The notes: generated by a model from the letters alone, not told the origin. Shown: positions 31,352 through 44,620, counted from the stretch's first letter. The stretch: 64,000 nucleotides of DNA from Telmatactis stephensoni (GCA_029948255.1 JALIZF010001534.1:1-64000); one strand, 5' to 3'. Numbers and translations: made by a program.

Positions 31352-31588
31352 TAATAAAAAAACTAAAATAACGTTTGAATGCGTTTATGGTAAAAAGTGA
31401 CTGATTACGAAAGTAGTTTTAAAGTTTTGAAAACAGGAATTTATGCTCTGAAGGGCCACTTGCCGTACTCTGGTTGATTTCCAAGTTAAACATTCAAAAC
31501 TATTATTAGTATAGGGAACTGTTGTTGGGAGCTCTGAGGTCGGAAACTATAACAAGCTAGAGACTTCTTGGACTTACTGTTAATTCTT

Positions 31589-32367
31589 CTTACGGCAGCA
31601 TTTTCGAATGTTTTTTTCAGTTATAGAAATTACGGTACTGACACGGTCACGGTACGGATTGTACCGTTTCCCACTCATATGAAAACCACTCTATGCTATT
31701 ATGCTGCTTTATAAAATATTTGAGATATAACGCGCGGGCTGATTGTCTGGCTACCATATTTATATCAGAGGACAGAGACATGGCTCGCTCAAAAACGTCT
31801 TTTATATTTTATAAATGCAATATAAAACGATTGCTTATGTCTCTGTACTGTGATATAAACTAATAACGTGTTCCTAAGCTTGCTTTTCTCTTGCTCTACA
31901 TCTTCCATCGTGTTTATATCACAGCACAGAGACATGCGCGCGCGTTTTATATTGCTTAAATAGTAGTCTCCGAAAGAAATATCTTTAAAAATTAAACAAA
32001 ATTGCTGAACTATTATATTGACTTTTTCATAAAGGTATGACATTTAAAGATTGTCGTTATAAAAAGCAACAAAAACAAAAACAAAACATAACAAAATCAG
32101 AACAAAACAAAAACACACATATAAAATCAATATTTTAATCATTAGAAACCTGCCAGAACATTCTAAAAAAATGTACAGAAATGTTTTATCTTGGTTTTTA
32201 TAGTACAGACAACAAATCGGTCCCCAATTTTTGAGGAAAGAATAAACGTCAGGATTATCTATTTACGTCATGGCTGTCTGAATTTCGTGTTTTTGTTAAA
32301 AGTCATAACGTCTGATGTCTAAAAAACTGACACGGCCCGTACGCACTGTAAGATTTTCAAATGTCAA
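31589..32367. other. Spacer between the left arm and the racemase gene
   Basis: This holds a copy (about 31738-32040) of the local CAGAGACATG/CGCGCG palindromic repeat family and then an AT-rich 3' flank of the racemase gene. No other gene was seen. Confidence 0.6.
31738..32040. repeat. CAGAGACAT palindromic repeat, copy 1
   Basis: Words shared with copies 2-4 are GTTTATATCA, ACAGAGACATG, GCGCGCG, TTTTATATTGCTT and TTGCTCTACATCT, arranged in inverted pairs. It is a local MITE-like family clustered around the racemase gene. Confidence 0.55.
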
Positions 32368-35300
32368 CTATAAAGACGACTTTGTATCACTGGAATCAAT
32401 TACACCTTCTTTAAGCCATTTTGCAACATCTTTCTTAGCAAACCCTGCCTCTAGTAGTACCTCTACTGTGTGTTGCCCTATTCTAGGTTGTGGTCTGGGT
32501 TTATTATATCCTGGAGTTCTAGACAGTTTTGGTGCAGGGGCAGGTTCATAGCCATCTTTGCCGTCCATAAAAGTCTGTCTCTCTACATTATGAGGGTGAA
32601 GTGGTGCTTCATCGATGGATAATACTGGAGCAATGCAAGCATCTGTTCCTTCAAATATTTTACACCACTCATCGCGTGTTTTGGTCAAAAATAGTTTTTG
32701 AAACAGCTTCTTCATCTCTGGCCAATCATCGAATTCCAATTGTGGAGAAAGATCATCTTCTGAGATTTCAAGTCCTGAATTTTGAAAATATATAAATAGA
32801 AATTGATACATCGTATTGGAGCAGTGAAGGTTTTTCTCGAGCCAACAATCTACTGAGAATCTACCAACAACCTAATGAAAACGTACGAGCAACCAACCCA
32901 CCAACCTACTGAAACCCTATTAATGACTGACAAGGTACCGACACCCTACCAAGAATCTAATGATGCCCCAACAATAACCAACCATCACAGCAGAAATGCC
33001 ATTAGTTTGTCCCTAGCTGAGCAGGGAACTCAGAAAAAAGTTTCTGAGTTCATCTGAAAGAAGTCAAACTCGTGACCTTCCGGATACCGGTCGGATGGTC
33101 TACCACTGGTTGAGGTACAGATAACAAGTTATCCTAGTTGAATAACTTTCTATCTGTATTGTCGTACATTGGGTTCTGAACTGAGCTCGGACATTGTTGA
33201 GCCTTGCAGTATGCGGGCCACGTCACAAGAACCCAGTATAGTGGTCACTACCATGTAAAGTCTCCCTGTAGCTCAGTAGTAGAGCATCTGACTGGTATCC
33301 AGAATTTTTTTTTCTGAGTTCCCTGCACAGCTAGAGACGAACTGATTACATTTCTGCTATTTCCATCCTAGCTGAAAAACTGGCTATCCACCCTACCAAC
33401 AACCTACTGACACTCTACTAAAGACGCACTGACATCTAAAAATAAAATGACGAGAAGTTGAAACATTATTTGGATGCTGTTGTTGTTGTTTGTTTGTTTG
33501 TTTGTTTGTTTGTTTTTTGTTTTGTTTTGTTTTTTCAATTTTCGATCAGACTTTGCCACCCCCGAATAAGCGCCGCATCAGAAACCCAAAAAATTAAATA
33601 AGCGCCGTGGCGCTAAAACGAATAAATACGTTATATCAGAGGACAAAGAAATACCTCGTACTAAAACGTTGTAAAATATTTCATAAAAACAATGTAAAAC
33701 CATCACTTGTGTCTTCTTTCTACTGTACCACAGCCGCTCTGGAAGATGCATAGCACTCGACGAGCAAGAGAAACACTCGTCTCCGATTGGTGTTCCTTAG
33801 CTTGCTTTCTTCTACATCTCTCATCGTGTTTATATCACAGGAGAGAGTCATATGTGTGCACTTTACATTGCTTAAGTAATTGAAAACTGTCATCGTTCGT
33901 GAAAATGACTAATAGACTACTGACAATTCTCCGCCGCCCGCTAATGAAAGTCAAAAGTGGCAATAATAACGACATCATTTGTATTGGTTTTTGCAGAATT
34001 GTATAACAACCTATATGTGGTACACACTTGACTGACCTGTTCTATTCTTTAGCAATTTTATCTACAATGTATGCAACTCACCTTTTAGAAGCTCTTTGTA
34101 AAATTTAGGTTCAATGGCTCCTAAAGCAATGTATTTGTCATCACGTGTTTTATACGTGTCATAAAAGTGCGCACCAGTATCAAGAAGATTTTGTCCTCGT
34201 CCTTTTGGCCAGATTCCTAAGTCTTTGGATTTATACACAAATGAACCTATATAAGCAGATCCGTCTATCTGAAAGTAGATTAACATAATAGCTCATAATG
34301 GCTTATTTCCAAAAGTTACAAAGCAATCAAAAGCGCATAGCCAAGGAGACTGTCATGTGCACGTCACATGATGCAATGTTGCCCGACATTAAGGCTATTT
34401 TTAGACCAAGCCAAAAGCAAATACCATTTGCAAATATTCCGTATGCATTCAATTCCTGAGTGCCAGCAAAATTGTTCAATCAAGTAAATGGTTCAAATAA
34501 GGAGCAACGTTTTGCATTTTTATGCTATAGGGGATTAGGAGGAGGGGAGGGGGGTGCGGAGGTTTAGGGTTAGGGTTAGTCTACAAATTGTAAAAGCCAA
34601 AGAGCTTTAGTGCATTTATTAATGAGTCTGGTTAAAAAGAGTACTCACTAGGGTCTATATATCCATTGAAAATGTCCATATCTAATAAATGCAAAATATA
34701 CACCGATATATTGTATTAGAGTTTTGTATTTGAAAAGTATGTGATCAACAAAACATTCATTTGGTATATAGACTTAAAATTCTCATTAAAAAATTAATAA
34801 CTTGCACAATATTTAGTGATTTCTTAATGTTAGCTTGTATATTTTGAGTTCCCTACTTGGTATTTCATTCGAGAGAATATACATATTACATGTACATATC
34901 AAATTAATATTCATATTTCACATTGATTAGATATGGGGCACTTTCAATGAATATATAGGACCTAATTGAATTGAATACTCTTTCTAGCCCTCCTTAAAGA
35001 ATTCCAAAAAGCTAAGACCCATGTGGAATTGTACAGTACTTTCTTACCATTGCAGTATCAACAACCTGTCCTTTTCCTGATGTGTTTCTTTCTATCAAAG
35101 CCATCAATATACCCATAACACACATCAAACCACCACCAGCAAAATCACCCAGTAAGTTCAGTGGTGGCATAAGATTACTGTCTTTCCGTCCAAGCATGGA
35201 TAATAACCCAGACATGGCTATGTAGTTAATATCATGTCCTGCTTGCTTTGCCATTGGACCATGTTGTCCATAGCCTACAATGTTCAAAATGTCATAAAAC

Positions 35301-38300
35301 CTCTATAGAACTCTTTTTTTTTATATGACTGTAAAAACAGCAATGTTAGTGTGCTGTTCTAGCACAAACATGAAATATTTGTCCAGACATCATGGTAATG
35401 ATGCAGGGACTGACTGGCACACCCTAAAAAGTGGTGGGACTATATTAGAGACACAGTATGGGAAAAAAGTGGATCAAATTTGGAAAATATAAGAGACTAG
35501 TATGGGAAAAGGAAAAAAGTGGTGGAGCTATAGCCCAAACAGCCCCTCCACCTCTGTGGAGTTGGTCCGTGGGCGAGTTGCCTAGATACCCTGTGGTGTG
35601 ATCACACTGTGACACAGTCTGGTTCCTATTCATATGAAATCCACTTATTTCCTTATGCCCTGTGAAAATCCAACACAAGATCCTTTAGGGTCCTTCCTAG
35701 ATGTAGGATTAGCCTGTGGAGGATTTTCAAGTGTCTCCTAGCAACACATGTGAATCAGTATTGCATATGTCAGTTGGCACATATTTAATTCAATAATTTA
35801 ATGTTGTGCATGTGGGACGTTCATGTGCATTAGGGGCATAGAGAAGATTTCATATGGAGTATGAAATAGACCCTGCTGTGCCATGGCCATGTCAATACCG
35901 TGTTGTCTATAAAAAAAAACATTCCAAATTCATGCCGTAACCGTGCTGTGACTGTGTGGTGCCATTTTCACAGTCATATGAAATCTAATTCGGATATAAG
36001 TGATGAGTGATGTAGCGGGCTAAAACAGGAAGCCATGACAAGATGAATATTAAGTAGTTACGTTACAAATGATAATTACATTTGGTGGACTCTCTGTGGT
36101 TAACTTAAAGGACTGTGATGGAATTTGAATTCAAAGTTCATTTGGCCATCAAAATCCCTTGACACATGTAATTTATTTAAATAAATCTGCTTCAAACACA
36201 GTTCAATATTAATGGATTGCTTTGTGTTCACAAGTTTTTTTTCCTCATTCAAGTATAATTTTTATTTATATATATATGAGGTTCGAGCACATAAAAAGGC
36301 TAGTCTTCTTTGATAAGATCCCTTTGTTCTAGAATTGTTTGCAGTCGTTTGCTATTGGATACACACAGAATTCTTTAGAATCCCTTTTATGTGCACATTC
36401 CTCATGATGTATTATGCTTCTGTAAGTCATGATCTCGCAACATTTTGTACACTGAATATAAATGCAGAAAATACCGAGAAAAAAGTCCCTTAGAGGTCAA
36501 AGCGCCATTGGAAAACAGTGCGCAACCTTTACACTCTGCCTCTACAACATAACAATGATGTATTATGCTTCTGTAAGTCATGATCTTGCAATGCAACAGT
36601 TTGTACACTCAATAAATGCAGAAAATACAGAGAAAAACGTCCCTTAAAGGGGCTATTTGGTCAAAGCAAACAATGTGCATGCTTAACACTCTTTCTCTAC
36701 AACATAAGGTTCGAGCACATAAAAAGGCTCTTCTTTGTTCTAGAATTATTTGCACTCGTTTGCTATTGGATACAGACAGAATCCTTTAGAATCCCTTTTA
36801 TGTGCACATTCCTCATATAATTATATATACTGTGTATATATAATTTGTAAAACATGTTGTCTCTGAATATGGAAAGCAGTTCCAGTCCACTCGTCCACAG
36901 ACCAATTAATTCACCCACATCGCATTTCACCAAGTCACCCGCACATTTAATTGAAATACAAGTGACAAGCGTTAAGTCTGCACCTACTGCAAGCCCAGTG
37001 AAGGAGGTTTTATGATATATGTAATATGAAACTAACGGTTAAAGAACTGAAAATACTACATTAAGCTGAGCAAACAGAGCGAATGAATGTATTTGTTAAT
37101 TTATTTAATAATTATCCCTAAAATATTCTCTATTAAAATATAGAATTGCTTCTAAATATTAATTTTTTAGAACCAACCAGTAAGCCTTGAGTAAATTAGT
37201 TTTGGGTTGTCTTGCATGAGTACACTAGGGCCAAGGCCTAATTTTTCCATAACACCAGGTCTAAATGGTTCAATTAGTACATCAGCTTTGGAACATAACC
37301 TGAAAATACAATTAATAGATCATTATTTTTTAGATAATTATATAATTGCTTTAATTACCACTGGCCCTTTTTACCAATGACCCGGCGCCAGTTGCGCAAA
37401 TGGTGGATAACACTGTCTATGGCATAAATCCTTATCCAGTGAATAAATGTACCTATTGGAAAAATATGCCATCGTTTTATCCAAAGACTTATCCAATGGA
37501 GTTAGCACTATCCACCTTTTATGCAACTGGTGCCTGATGACTTTACTGAGTCCCATTACTGCATAAATGCTTGTAATGCAAAGTTCCAGCAAATGAATTC
37601 AAACTTTCAATTGGATTTATGGGCTTTTCTGATTCACCAATCATGTGAAGGGGATGGAGCTTATGCAGTGCTCTCAATGAGGGACCTCAAGGCAGATGGC
37701 AAATGTAGTTTGATACATGTACATCAGATCGAGGGCATTTGCATTAAGCTCTGCCCCCTTCACATGATTGGTGAATCAGAAAAACCCAAAATCTAATAAC
37801 TGCATGAAAGTTTCAAGTTGTCAGTAAGCATATACAAGTGTTTTCGCATACCAAGTAAAGAATGATGTTTCTTAAAGCACACAATCTTAAATTCTCTGTT
37901 TTTTAAAAAGGTAAGTTTAAGGGTGGTCATAATTAACTCATGGATTGCAAATCCACAGTTTATTGGAGTGGGAAATCTTAACCAGAAGTGTTAATCACTC
38001 ACCCAAGTATAATTGTAAACTTCTGGTGCCTCAAATGGTTTAAAATTTATGCACGCATGTACACTTCAATCTTAATGGCTTTCCGTGAAATAATATTTAT
38101 ACCAGAAGAACGATTTATTAATATATGCATGTTAATGAGGAAGAAAATTTAGTATAGCTGCCAAAGAAATATGTTTACGACTTAACCCACAGGCTTACCA
38201 ATCTCTGCATGAGTGGAGTCAGTTATGTGGGCTTTGTTTTAGTAACTGAATGGCCATTAGGCGAGCCAAAATGCAAGTGACAAGTAAAAATTCAGTTACA

Positions 38301-38981
38301 TATTGCACATGTTTAATAACTACTTAAAACACGATTTTTTTACTCATATTGAGCAATAGTTTTGCCCATCTCAGGATAGAGTACAAACATTAAAAGTGTG
38401 CAACATAAATAGTATTAAATAGTGCTAAATTATGCAAATTCTTTTATTTTTTATTGTTTAATTAGTGCTATTTAGTAGTAAATACTGCAAAGTATTGCAC
38501 ACTTTTAGTGTTTGTACTCTATATCCTGACGAACAGAACTTCTGCTTAATTTGAATAAATTTCATGCTTATTGTAAGCTTATTGAAAAATTCTTGTTTTG
38601 CGAAACCAACTTTAAACAGTAATACACTACGGTCGGAAGGAAACAATGCCATAGGCGACAAATAGAACAAAAAGACATTGTTCAGAGTAATCCACATATT
38701 CTTTGTTTTTGTCGTTTTAAAAAAATCGCGAGCTTCGTTCTAACAGCAGTGGATGACCCACTTGAAACCACTCACCTTTTGAATATGTTTACTCCTTGAG
38801 GCTGACGAAGATCCAAAGCTATGGAACGTTTGCCTCTTGTTAACCGATCTAACGACACAAGTGTCTTTACAGGATCAACTCTCGTAACCACTGCACCAAA
38901 GTCAGCAAGGATCATTCCTGCAAACGGGGCTGGTGCAAGACCTGAGAGCTCAATGACACGAAGTCCATTCAAAGCAGCCAT
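32368..38981 (-). CDS. AMACR: Alpha-methylacyl-CoA racemase (5 exons, 382 aa)
   Basis: A peroxisomal/mitochondrial enzyme that interconverts (R)- and (S)-2-methylacyl-CoAs, needed for beta-oxidation of branched-chain fatty acids and bile-acid-type intermediates. Exons in order: 38981-38776, 37299-37178, 35274-35048, 34268-34082, 32774-32368. All introns are GT-AG, the phases join, and the total is 382 codons plus TAG, the length of the human enzyme. Type III CoA-transferase family fold: N-terminal [20 protein letters not shown]. By homology with the mycobacterial enzyme MCR, the catalytic residues are H123 (in AGHDINY), D153 (LLGDFAGGG) and E238 (GAIEPKFY). The C terminus ends KSSL, resembling the family's weak PTS1 peroxisomal signal (human KASL). 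No truncation or frameshift. Introns carry SINEs and MITEs. The gene lies in the unique spacer between the two transporter copies. Confidence 0.95.
33048..33118 (-). repeat. tRNA-derived SINE head (minus)
   Basis: Read on the minus strand, there is an A-box-like CCAGTGGTAGACC and a B-box-like GGTCACGAGTTTGA. The sequence is too diverged to fold as a functional tRNA. It is paired in inverted orientation with 33258-33312, joined through a shared CTGAGTTCCCTG segment. Confidence 0.55.
33258..33312 (+). repeat. tRNA-derived SINE head (plus)
   Basis: TGTAGCTCAGTAGTAGAGCA is a near-consensus A box and D arm, followed by a plausible anticodon stem, but no T arm or B box follows. It is therefore a truncated SINE rather than a tRNA gene. 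It lies in racemase intron 4. Confidence 0.6.
33627..33872. repeat. CAGAGACAT palindromic repeat, copy 2
   Basis: It shares ATATCAGAGGACA, TTGCTTTCTTCTACATCT and GTTTATATCACAG with the other local copies. It lies in the last intron of the racemase gene. Confidence 0.5.
36279..36812. repeat. Two MITEs (GGTTCGAGCACATAAAA) around a ~150-bp tandem duplication
   Basis: Similar blocks at 36279-36407 and 36706-36812 each start with GGTTCGAGCACATAAAAAGG and end CCCTTTTATGTGCACATTCC. Between them a unit containing TATTATGCTTCTGTAAGTCATG is tandemly duplicated (36407-36555, 36556-36706). Everything lies in racemase intron 2. Confidence 0.6.
37383..37536. repeat. 154-bp MITE (CGCCAGTTGCGCAAATGG ends)
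   Basis: Inverted ends GGCGCCAGTTGCGCAAATGG and an approximate complement lie in racemase intron 1. TTATCCA words occur internally. ATGAC flanks both sides as a possible short target duplication. Confidence 0.6.
37618..37792. repeat. 175-bp MITE (TTTTCTGATTCACCAATCAT ends)
   Basis: Arms of about 35 bp are inverted copies (TTTCTGATTCACCAATCATG and complement). Non-coding, in racemase intron 1. Confidence 0.65.
38372..38528. repeat. 157-bp foldback (AGGATAGAGTACAAACA ends)
   Basis: Inverted arms of about 70 bp share AGAGTACAAACA and TAAAAGTGTGCAA. Non-coding, in racemase intron 1. Related words occur at 54190-54310. Confidence 0.6.
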
Positions 38982-39059
38982 TTTGAATTACCACAGGAAG
39001 CCCAAGCCGTATTCTCAAGCACAGAGTCTAGCTAAGTACTTGGTGTATGCAACACTAAG

Positions 39060-39535
39060 TGTATCAATCCAACCATATGTAACTTATACCACTATACCTC
39101 CAGTCATACCCATCATATCGATCCATCCCAACATATCCCCTTGTATCCCTAGTTATCCCAGTATATCCCTAGTAAGCACAGTGCATCCCTAGTCATCCAA
39201 GTGCATCCCTATTTATTCCCATGCATCCCCAGTCATCCCGCTCAGTATCCCTAACTATCCCTTGTTATCCCAATGTATCCCTAGTAATCCCAGTCCATCC
39301 CATGTTATCCCTACCCTAAAGCGAAGTCTGTATTTTCTAGGATACACACGAGCCTTTACTAGCCTAAACAGCCCTAGCTAGTCTATACCTGCATATAGAG
39401 GCCTACACATGTCTACACCAGCCTATACATTTCTATACTAGTCTATACTACCCTACTCAACCAACTCTGTACTAGCCTATACTAGCATATACAAGACTAT
39501 ACTCGCCTATACAACAACACTATACTAGTCTATAC
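39060..39535 (+). repeat. Degenerate minisatellites (TATCCCAGT and CTATACTAGC types)
   Basis: From 39060 to about 39315 the sequence is variants of CCTAGTTATCCCAGTATATC. From 39340 to 39535 it is variants of GCCTATACTAGTCTATAC, which resume at 39838 after an inserted element. The units are diverged, so the arrays are old. Confidence 0.65.
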
Positions 39536-39838
39536 TTAAGCAATATAAAACGCGCACGCATGTCTCTGTACTGTGATATAAACACAATGGCAGATGTAGA
39601 GCAAGAGAAAAGCAAGCTTAGGAACACGAGGCGTAGCCGAGTGTTTCTCTTGCTCTTCGAGTACTCTACATATCATCTTCCAGAGTGTTTTACCACAGTA
39701 CAGAGACATACGCGCGCGTTTCATATTGCTTTTATAAAATATTTCCGACGTTTTTGTGTGAGTCATGTCTCTGTCCTCTGATATAAACATGGGAGCCAGC
39801 CAATCAGCGCGCGCGTTTTATCTCAAATATTTTATACC
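39536..39838. repeat. CAGAGACAT palindromic repeat, copy 3 (most complete)
   Basis: Contains AATATAAAACGCGCACGCAT, CTCTGTACTGTGATATAAAC and their inverted partners, and GCCAATCAGCGCGCG near the right end. It splits the CTATAC minisatellite, with TATAC on both sides. This copy defines the local family best. Confidence 0.65.
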
Positions 39839-39904
39839 TGCAGCCTATACAACCATATAATGGTCTATACTAGCCTATTCATCTTTATCTAGTTTCACAC
39901 TACA

Positions 39905-40067
39905 GCTCATAATTAGGTTATATCAATGTTAATGAGCTCACAGCGTATCCGTTTAGCCACTTCATCTATGAATGTTAATCAGCTCACTGCATAGCCGCGT
40001 ATCCACTTCATATTACAACTTTAGTTATATGAATATTAATGAGCTCACTGCGTAGTTGCGTTGCCAC

Positions 40068-40078
<11 letters not shown>
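39905..40078 (+). repeat. Three ~58-bp tandem units
   Basis: Three diverged copies of a unit containing ATGTTAATGAGCTCACTGC and CCACTTCAT follow each other just before copy 4 of the palindromic family. Confidence 0.65.
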
Positions 40079-40735
<657 letters not shown>

Positions 40736-40868
40736 AATGCAATGCAAAATATACATTTTTAGTGCAAAACCTGTAAAATTGCAAGGCACTATACCCTTGT
40801 GAGACATGTAGATACTTAATGACTAAATTGACTCATTTTAACGAGAAAAAATGTGTGTTCCATAACAT

Positions 40869-41100
40869 GCGGGTGGAGTAGTGGTCAAGCCTCTCGCCTC
40901 TCACCGTTGTGGTTGGGCTTCGAGTCTCGGCTCGGGCGCTGAGATCATATGTGAGTTGAGTTTGTTTGATGTGTTGCTCGAGATCTCTCTCATGAAATAA
41001 GCTGGGTTCGGGTAATCCGGTTTTTCCTCCTTCAGCAAAAAATCAACATGTGAGTTGAGTGCAAATGATTATTTAATGTAGAGGTAATGAGCTTGGAGAA
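40869..41100 (+). mobile_element. tRNA-derived SINE
   Basis: GGTGGAGTAGTGGTCAAGC acts as the A box and GGGCTTCGAGTCTCGG (about 40914-40929) as the B box, spaced as in a class-II (Ser/Leu-like) tRNA head. A tRNA-unrelated body with GGTAATCCGGTTTTTCC follows. The 3' end is not sharply defined. Confidence 0.65.
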
Positions 41101-41381
41101 AACGCGGAGATATTAATTCGCATGTATTTGCTAAACTGAAATCCTAGTATAAAGAACGATTATTATCATATAATATTATAGCTATAAATAAGTGCTCCGA
41201 GCAAAACCCGCCTCAAAACCCATCGTCCAACGTATGTTCAGAATGATTATTGGTAGGGGAAGGAGTACGCAAGAGATTATAATATCGACTTAAAAGCTGC
41301 AAAACAACAGACTGAACGGATTTTTAATTAGTGTCTGAATGTACATGTGTAGCTGTCTAAATTTCTGCGTAAAATGTTACC

Positions 41382-42241
41382 GGGACGGTTCTTTTTTATT
41401 ATTATTATTATTATTTTCTCCATTTTCTTCTTTACAAATATAGGTAGAAGACAACATAGAGTGATGGCACTTAATCCGTGAAACAAAATCTAATAGTCAG
41501 TGTCTAATAGTCGAATCAAAACAAAAGAAAACAATAGAAATAGAGTCTACTAATGTCTGTTTGACTAATATCTATTTCACGGATTAAGTGCCATCACTCT
41601 ATACAGGGAAATTTACTTTATATATTTACATAAAGAAGGATGAAATTAGAAAGTAGAAAAAAATAGGAGAGAGGGCAACATATAGTAAACTAATTAGTGC
41701 CCTTTGTAAAATTATAATCTGAGAAAAAAGGAAATATTATTACTAAATTATTACTAACTATATAAATTAAAGAAAGAAAAGAAAAAAAGCGTGAGATACT
41801 AGAAAAGTATAAGATACAAATAGTAAAGATGTAAATTCAAGATATATAACAAAAGTAAATTATTGATAGGTACGTGTAAGGAAAAATACAAAAAAAATCA
41901 ATATTGATTAAGATAATATTTTTTTAGTAACTTTTTAAATTGATTTTTGGTTTTTGATATTCGTATTTTTAGAGGAATATTATTCTAAAAAATAAGTTCC
42001 GATCACATTAGGACAAATTTTTCTCAAATTCAATCTGTATGAAGGATTCTGTAATAGTTCAGAAGAAGTACTGCGAGTATTATAATAATGTTGCTCAGAA
42101 ACTAAAGATAATTCAAAATTAGACTGCTTATAATCACAAAGGTGGTCATAAAGAAACAGACAAGTGTATAATTTCACAATATCTGGAAGTTTTAATATAT
42201 CAAGATTTAATACGGTTCTTCTAGGGACGGTTCTTTTTTAT
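41382..42241 (-). mobile_element. 5'-truncated L2/CR1-type LINE with 18-bp target duplication
   Basis: GGGACGGTTCTTTTTTAT flanks the insert perfectly (41382-41399, 42224-42241). The minus strand encodes a relic of an ORF2 C-terminal region (42177-41980, containing YYNTRSTSSELL and RLNLRKICPN), then a 3' UTR and an (AAT)n tail at 41400-41416. A foldback MITE (41456-41602, ends ATAGAGTGATGGCACTTAAT) sits inside its 3' UTR. The insert is 824 bp. Confidence 0.85.
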
Positions 42242-43507
42242 AATGTATATATCCTAATTGCCCACCTCAGTCCTTCTACAAATCTATCTATACAAATCCG
42301 TCTAATAATCCTTCTAGCAAGAGCACCTGACTGGCACACTATTTAAGCGTATTAATTCGCCGTGGGAAAATTCCTGACCCTCAATCGGTTTGTCCGATCG
42401 CACACCTTAGTGTTTATAGGGTATGTGGGCATTAAATGTCTTGCATGCTAGATTAGATTGACACCGTACATCTATAACTGTCACTAATGCTACAGCAAAG
42501 CTATTATGAAAATATGCACTTCCCAACATTCTCCCCTTCTTAGATTAAGACATCGTCCGAGATGTTAGGAAAGGCTTGTTTCAATAAACTACACCTCTGT
42601 AAAATCTAGAAAAGTGATTGTTTTTTTTAACTATTCTACCAAAAGCGTATATACTGAAAAAGCGTTTTTCAAGGCCTTTATTAACTTTCTTTTCTTCAGT
42701 TTTGAGTTTATGTTTTTGAATGATTTCTTTGTTTTGATTTTCCATTGTTTGAGTTTCATCCTTGACATCAATTGTTCTCTTTACTCACCGCAAATTGGTT
42801 AATTTGCGTTGTATGATTCAGCAAATAAGCTCTTCCTATACGAAGCAGTTTCAGTTTCAGTATATTCCAGCACCTGCTAAAGAAGCTCCACTACTGGTTG
42901 TAATACATGATTTTAAAGCCTTATTCACCGGTAGTTTTCAACGCTTATCCCGCAGGCCGGCCTTATTGCAGGAACGTCTCCATATATATGGAGACGGGGC
43001 CTACGGTTTAACGTCCTTATCCGAGAAGACGTGAAGGTCTAACCATTTGCAGATGTAATTACAAAGGCAGCACCTCCTCAATTTTTAAAGACCCTACTCT
43101 AAAAACATTCGAAAATTCTGCCTTAACCGTGCGATAACCGTACCGTGCAGTGACCGTACTGTTGCGTAGTCATATGAAAACCGCTGTAATAAGTGATCTC
43201 TTGTAGTTCCAGAATACGGCGTTAACGTTCAGTTTGATGCATTAGATAGCTCTAATAGTCCTCCTGGACAAATAATATATGTTAGTCGTAGAGAGTACTT
43301 GCTCATCAACGACGATTTTCAGGAAATCCATTAACACTCGGCTATCGTCTCGTGCTGTATGAAGAATTTCGAGGCCATTCTACAGTCAAGAAGTGCGTGT
43401 ACTTGCTGGTAAAGCACGAAAGAAGTCTCTAACCTTCTTAATATTCAAACTGAGTGCACAGCACTAAAAAAGTAGCCTTTGATAACTTTTACGCATTGTA
43501 CATGTTT
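42242..43507. other. Intergenic sequence, no gene recognised
   Basis: AT-rich, without splice-supported coding sequence. About 43100-43190 contains a decayed repeat shared with 31600-31690 and 35880-35980 (words CATATGAAAACCGC and ACCGTGC). No other structure was seen. Confidence 0.5.
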
Positions 43508-44061
43508 TTTATTTATTTATTTATTTAAACATATTTGCCTTAACATTTGCCCCAAAAGCAACTTGGCTTAACTAGGGGGCTCACATCAATTTTTTTAACA
43601 ATACTTTTAAATCACAAACTAGCAAAGAAAATAATAACACATGCCTAAACAACATAAAATAATAAACATACATAAATAACACAAACGATGTAGCGCAACA
43701 CACTCAAAAGTTCAGCAAAAATTGTATAAACAGATTAGATAATTAAAGCATAATGAATACAAAAAAAGAGGATTGTTTAAAGTCGATCAGTAAGTTTCGT
43801 AACTAGAAAGTTGATCAAGTCCAAGATTAACTTAGCTAGGGGAACTTCACTTTTCAGCAAAATAATGTCAAAGTTTGTAGCTTTAGCTGTTTTCCTAAAA
43901 TGGAAATGTTTTGCTAGTTTAGAAGTTCAAATGTTTCGCTTTTAGTAAGATGCTAGTTTTAATAGTGTTAGCTAGTTCTATGCAGTTTAGTCCAGCCCTA
44001 GACTCCTGGGACTGGACTATATGCAGCTCAAATTGACAGAAGTGTTCATTGAGCAAAGAAC
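43508..44061 (-). mobile_element. Probable minus-strand retroelement 3' end with (AAAT)n tail
   Basis: A (TTTA)n run at 43508-43527 leads into AACATATTTGCCTTAAC. On the minus strand this reads as a 3' region ending in (AAAT)n. The upstream sequence has broken frames only. It abuts the inner end of the right duplication arm. Low certainty on extent and class. Confidence 0.4.
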
Positions 44062-44413
44062 ACCATTCAAGCAAGAATTAATAGGAAGTCCAAGAAGTCT
44101 CTAGCTTGTTATAGTTTCCGACCTCAGAGCTCCCAAAAACAGTTCCCTATACTAATAATAGTTTTGAATTTTTACTAACTTGGAAATCAACCAGAGTACG
44201 GCAAGCGGCCCGGCTTCAGAGCATAAATTCCTGTTTTCAAAACTTTAAAACTACTTTCGTAATCAGTCACTTTTTTTACCATAAAAACGCATTCAATCGT
44301 TTAGTTTTTATTCTCGATTTAAAACAAAAGATATTTTCATTCAACAGTTTAAAATAAAATCTACGTAGCGAAGTACAAGTTCGGTTTGTTTTTATCTATA
44401 ACTAGTAAACTTA

Positions 44414-44620
44414 GGGGCCAGTCATTATTTACAAGGAGGGGGGGGGGGGGGGGGGCTGGTGGAAATGTGGGGGGGACATTTTTCATGCACACACTGCATT
44501 ATTGTTATAAGAGAATGTATGTGGAAAGGGGGGTGGGGCCATCAAACATTATGCATCACATTTCTCATTTCCACCAGCCCACCCCCCCCCCCCCCCTCCC
44601 TGTAAATAATGACCGGTCCC
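44414..44620. mobile_element. 207-bp MITE, GGGACCGG family, TTA target
   Basis: The ends GGGGCCAGTCATTATTTA and GGGACCGGTCATTATTTA (inverted) are flanked by TTA (44411-44413, 44621-44623). Long G and C homopolymers occur inside the two ends. It is absent from the left arm at the equivalent point (about 26122-26128), so it inserted after the duplication. Short relative of 14384-15700. Confidence 0.8.

Larger units (their letters stand above)
16580..31588. repeat. Left arm of large inverted duplication
   Basis: Sequence from about 16580 (TAACTCGTGACAGTTTAAT) to about 31588 recurs in reverse complement from the window end (64000) back to about 44062. The shared parts include all nine SLC22-like exons, most intron sequence with several intronic foldback elements, and the innermost block 31363-31588 / 44062-44290. 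Left-only insertions: 19696-20589, about 25424-26088, 26138-30213 and about 30311-31351. Confidence 0.9.

Noticed and set aside
33258..33312. tRNA gene
   Set aside because: A box present but no T arm or B box follows; it is a truncated SINE head.
34562..34578. Interstitial telomere (TTAGGG)
   Set aside because: Fewer than three units, compatible with chance in a G-rich patch.
40869..40945. tRNA-Ser/Leu gene
   Set aside because: Boxes are present, but the acceptor stem does not close and a SINE body follows.
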